NCBI RefSeq assembly: GCF_900094575.1
Contig: NZ_FMAE01000001.1
Span: 248,001-312,000 of the forward strand
Reading direction: 5' to 3'
Length of the DNA stretch: 64,000 bases
Source of the DNA: Bradyrhizobium yuanmingense
GTDB lineage: Bacteria; Pseudomonadota; Alphaproteobacteria; Rhizobiales; Xanthobacteraceae
Position numbers and translations under genes: made by a program. The first letter of the stretch is position 1. Every line of letters starts with the position of its first letter. Of this stretch, positions 63,416 to 64,000 are shown in pieces. The notes under the pieces were generated by a model. That model saw only the letters and a program-made list of their open reading frames with translations, did not search any database and had not been told where the DNA came from.

Positions 63416-64000
63416 CTAGATCTTCCGGCCCGCCTGCTCCCAATAGGGATCGCGCAGGCGTCGTTTGAAGATTTTTCCGGAATCTTCGCGCGGCAGGCCG
63501 GTGCGGATCTCGATGTGCTTGGGCACCTTGTAGTCCGCCAGATGCGCCTTCAGCGCGGCGCGGACATCGGAAGCAGCGAGCGTGACCCCGGGTTGCGGCT
63601 CCACCACCGCCATCAGCGCCTCGCCGAACTCGGCGTCGGGGATGCCGAACACGGCGCAATCATGCACGCCGGGCACCGCATGCAGCACGGATTCGATCTC
63701 GGCCGGGTAGATGTTGACGCCGCCTGATATCACCATGTCGCGCTTGCGGTCGCAGATGAAGACGTAGCCGTCTTCATCGATATAGCCGACGTCGCCGGAG
63801 GTGATGAAGCCGTCGCGGTCGATCTCGGCGCGCTTCTCCGGCTTGTTGTGATAGGTGAAATCGGCCATCTCGGCCATGCGCGAATAGATCTCGCCGATCT
63901 CGCCGACCCCGAGCACGCTTCCATCCTCGCCGATGAAGCGCAGCTCGGCGCCGGGCGAGATCCTGCCGACGGTGCCGGGCTTCTTCAGCGCGTCCTCCGA
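63416..64000 (-). CDS. AMP-binding acyl-CoA synthetase, C-terminal part
   Basis: 194 codons in frame to the window edge, so the 5' part is missing. The visible portion has TSGDVGYIDEDGYVFICDRKRDMVISGGVNIYP, the hinge and A8 region of the ANL superfamily, then EIESVLHAVPGVHDCAVFGIPDAEFGEALMAVV, and the catalytic Lys in LPREDSGKIFKRRLRDPYW. It would activate a fatty or aromatic acid to its CoA thioester. The substrate pocket is out of the window. The start lies beyond 64000; the GTG near 63916 is an internal Val. Confidence 0.92.
   Translation of the reverse strand, partial: SEDALKKPGTVGRISPGAELRFIGEDGSVLGVGEIGEIYSRMAEMADFTYHNKPEKRAEIDRDGFITSGDVGYIDEDGYVFICDRKRDMVISGGVNIYPAEIESVLHAVPGVHDCAVFGIPDAEFGEALMAVVEPQPGVTLAASDVRAALKAHLADYKVPKHIEIRTGLPREDSGKIFKRRLRDPYWEQAGRKI

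Noticed and set aside
1..64000. tRNA, rRNA or CRISPR loci
   Set aside because: Reading the gaps on both strands gave no cloverleaf-like segment with a CCA-type end, no rRNA sequence and no direct-repeat array.

Overview
The window is high-GC, densely coded bacterial chromosome that looks like a Bradyrhizobium or close relative (Nitrobacteraceae, Alphaproteobacteria). The reasons are the gene families, the many GC-rich palindromic intergenic repeats of the type common in this group, the FixK-like site, and many ATGA start/stop overlaps. Genus is an inference; no rRNA or tRNA gene was seen. Both window edges cut genes: a B12-binding radical SAM protein on the left and an acyl-CoA synthetase on the right.

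Region by region. 1-5.6 kb: radical SAM fragment, ethanolamine ammonia-lyase large subunit (no eutC beside it), a chemoreceptor, a gene remnant and an acyl-CoA dehydrogenase. 5.6-10.3 kb: an AT-richer accessory patch. It holds a tight two-gene module of unknown function (a beta-repeat/coiled-coil protein plus a two-TM CBS-like protein), a doubly frameshifted DNA methyltransferase with a frameshifted small companion, and a coupled small ORF, lipoprotein and secreted protein. 10.3-16.3 kb: a branched-chain amino-acid-type binding protein broken by one amber codon, HdeD, GTP cyclohydrolase I, an alpha/beta hydrolase, an HD-domain protein and a LysR regulator. 16.4-20.7 kb: a complete CUT1-type ABC importer. 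21-26.7 kb: one 1.9-kilo-residue protein with a dimethylformamidase-like domain followed by DUF4082 and cadherin-like repeats. 27-28.9 kb: a COG0523 (CobW-type) metallochaperone GTPase and a caspase-like remnant.

29-35.7 kb: a compact three-gene operon (transglutaminase-like with DUF2126; circularly permuted ATP-grasp fused to alpha-E; second transglutaminase-like), a predicted peptide-synthesis or tagging system. 36-37.8 kb: an Aer-like aerotaxis receptor split into overlapping PAS and MCP genes. 38-47.5 kb: a homoprotocatechuate meta-cleavage cluster (hpaR, hpaH, F, E, D, G) with a HpcH/HpaI aldolase, an altronate/galactarate-dehydratase-type enzyme and a ThDP enzyme. An exact 16-bp palindrome lies in the hpaR/hpaH promoter gap. 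The lower pathway would convert homoprotocatechuate to pyruvate and succinic semialdehyde; no hpaBC hydroxylase is present.

47.5-58.4 kb: an MFS permease, AlkB plus a second 2OG-Fe(II) oxygenase, a DUF2848/amidase pair, a Zn-ribbon OB-fold/thiolase/SDR acyl-CoA cluster, and PEP carboxylase. 58.4-59.6 kb: about 1.2 kb of repeat-rich sequence without a convincing gene. 59.6-62.8 kb: a complete TRAP transporter of the TakP-like type. The window ends with a YccF-family membrane protein and the 3' part of an acyl-CoA synthetase. Most long antisense ORFs are GC-driven shadows and are left out.
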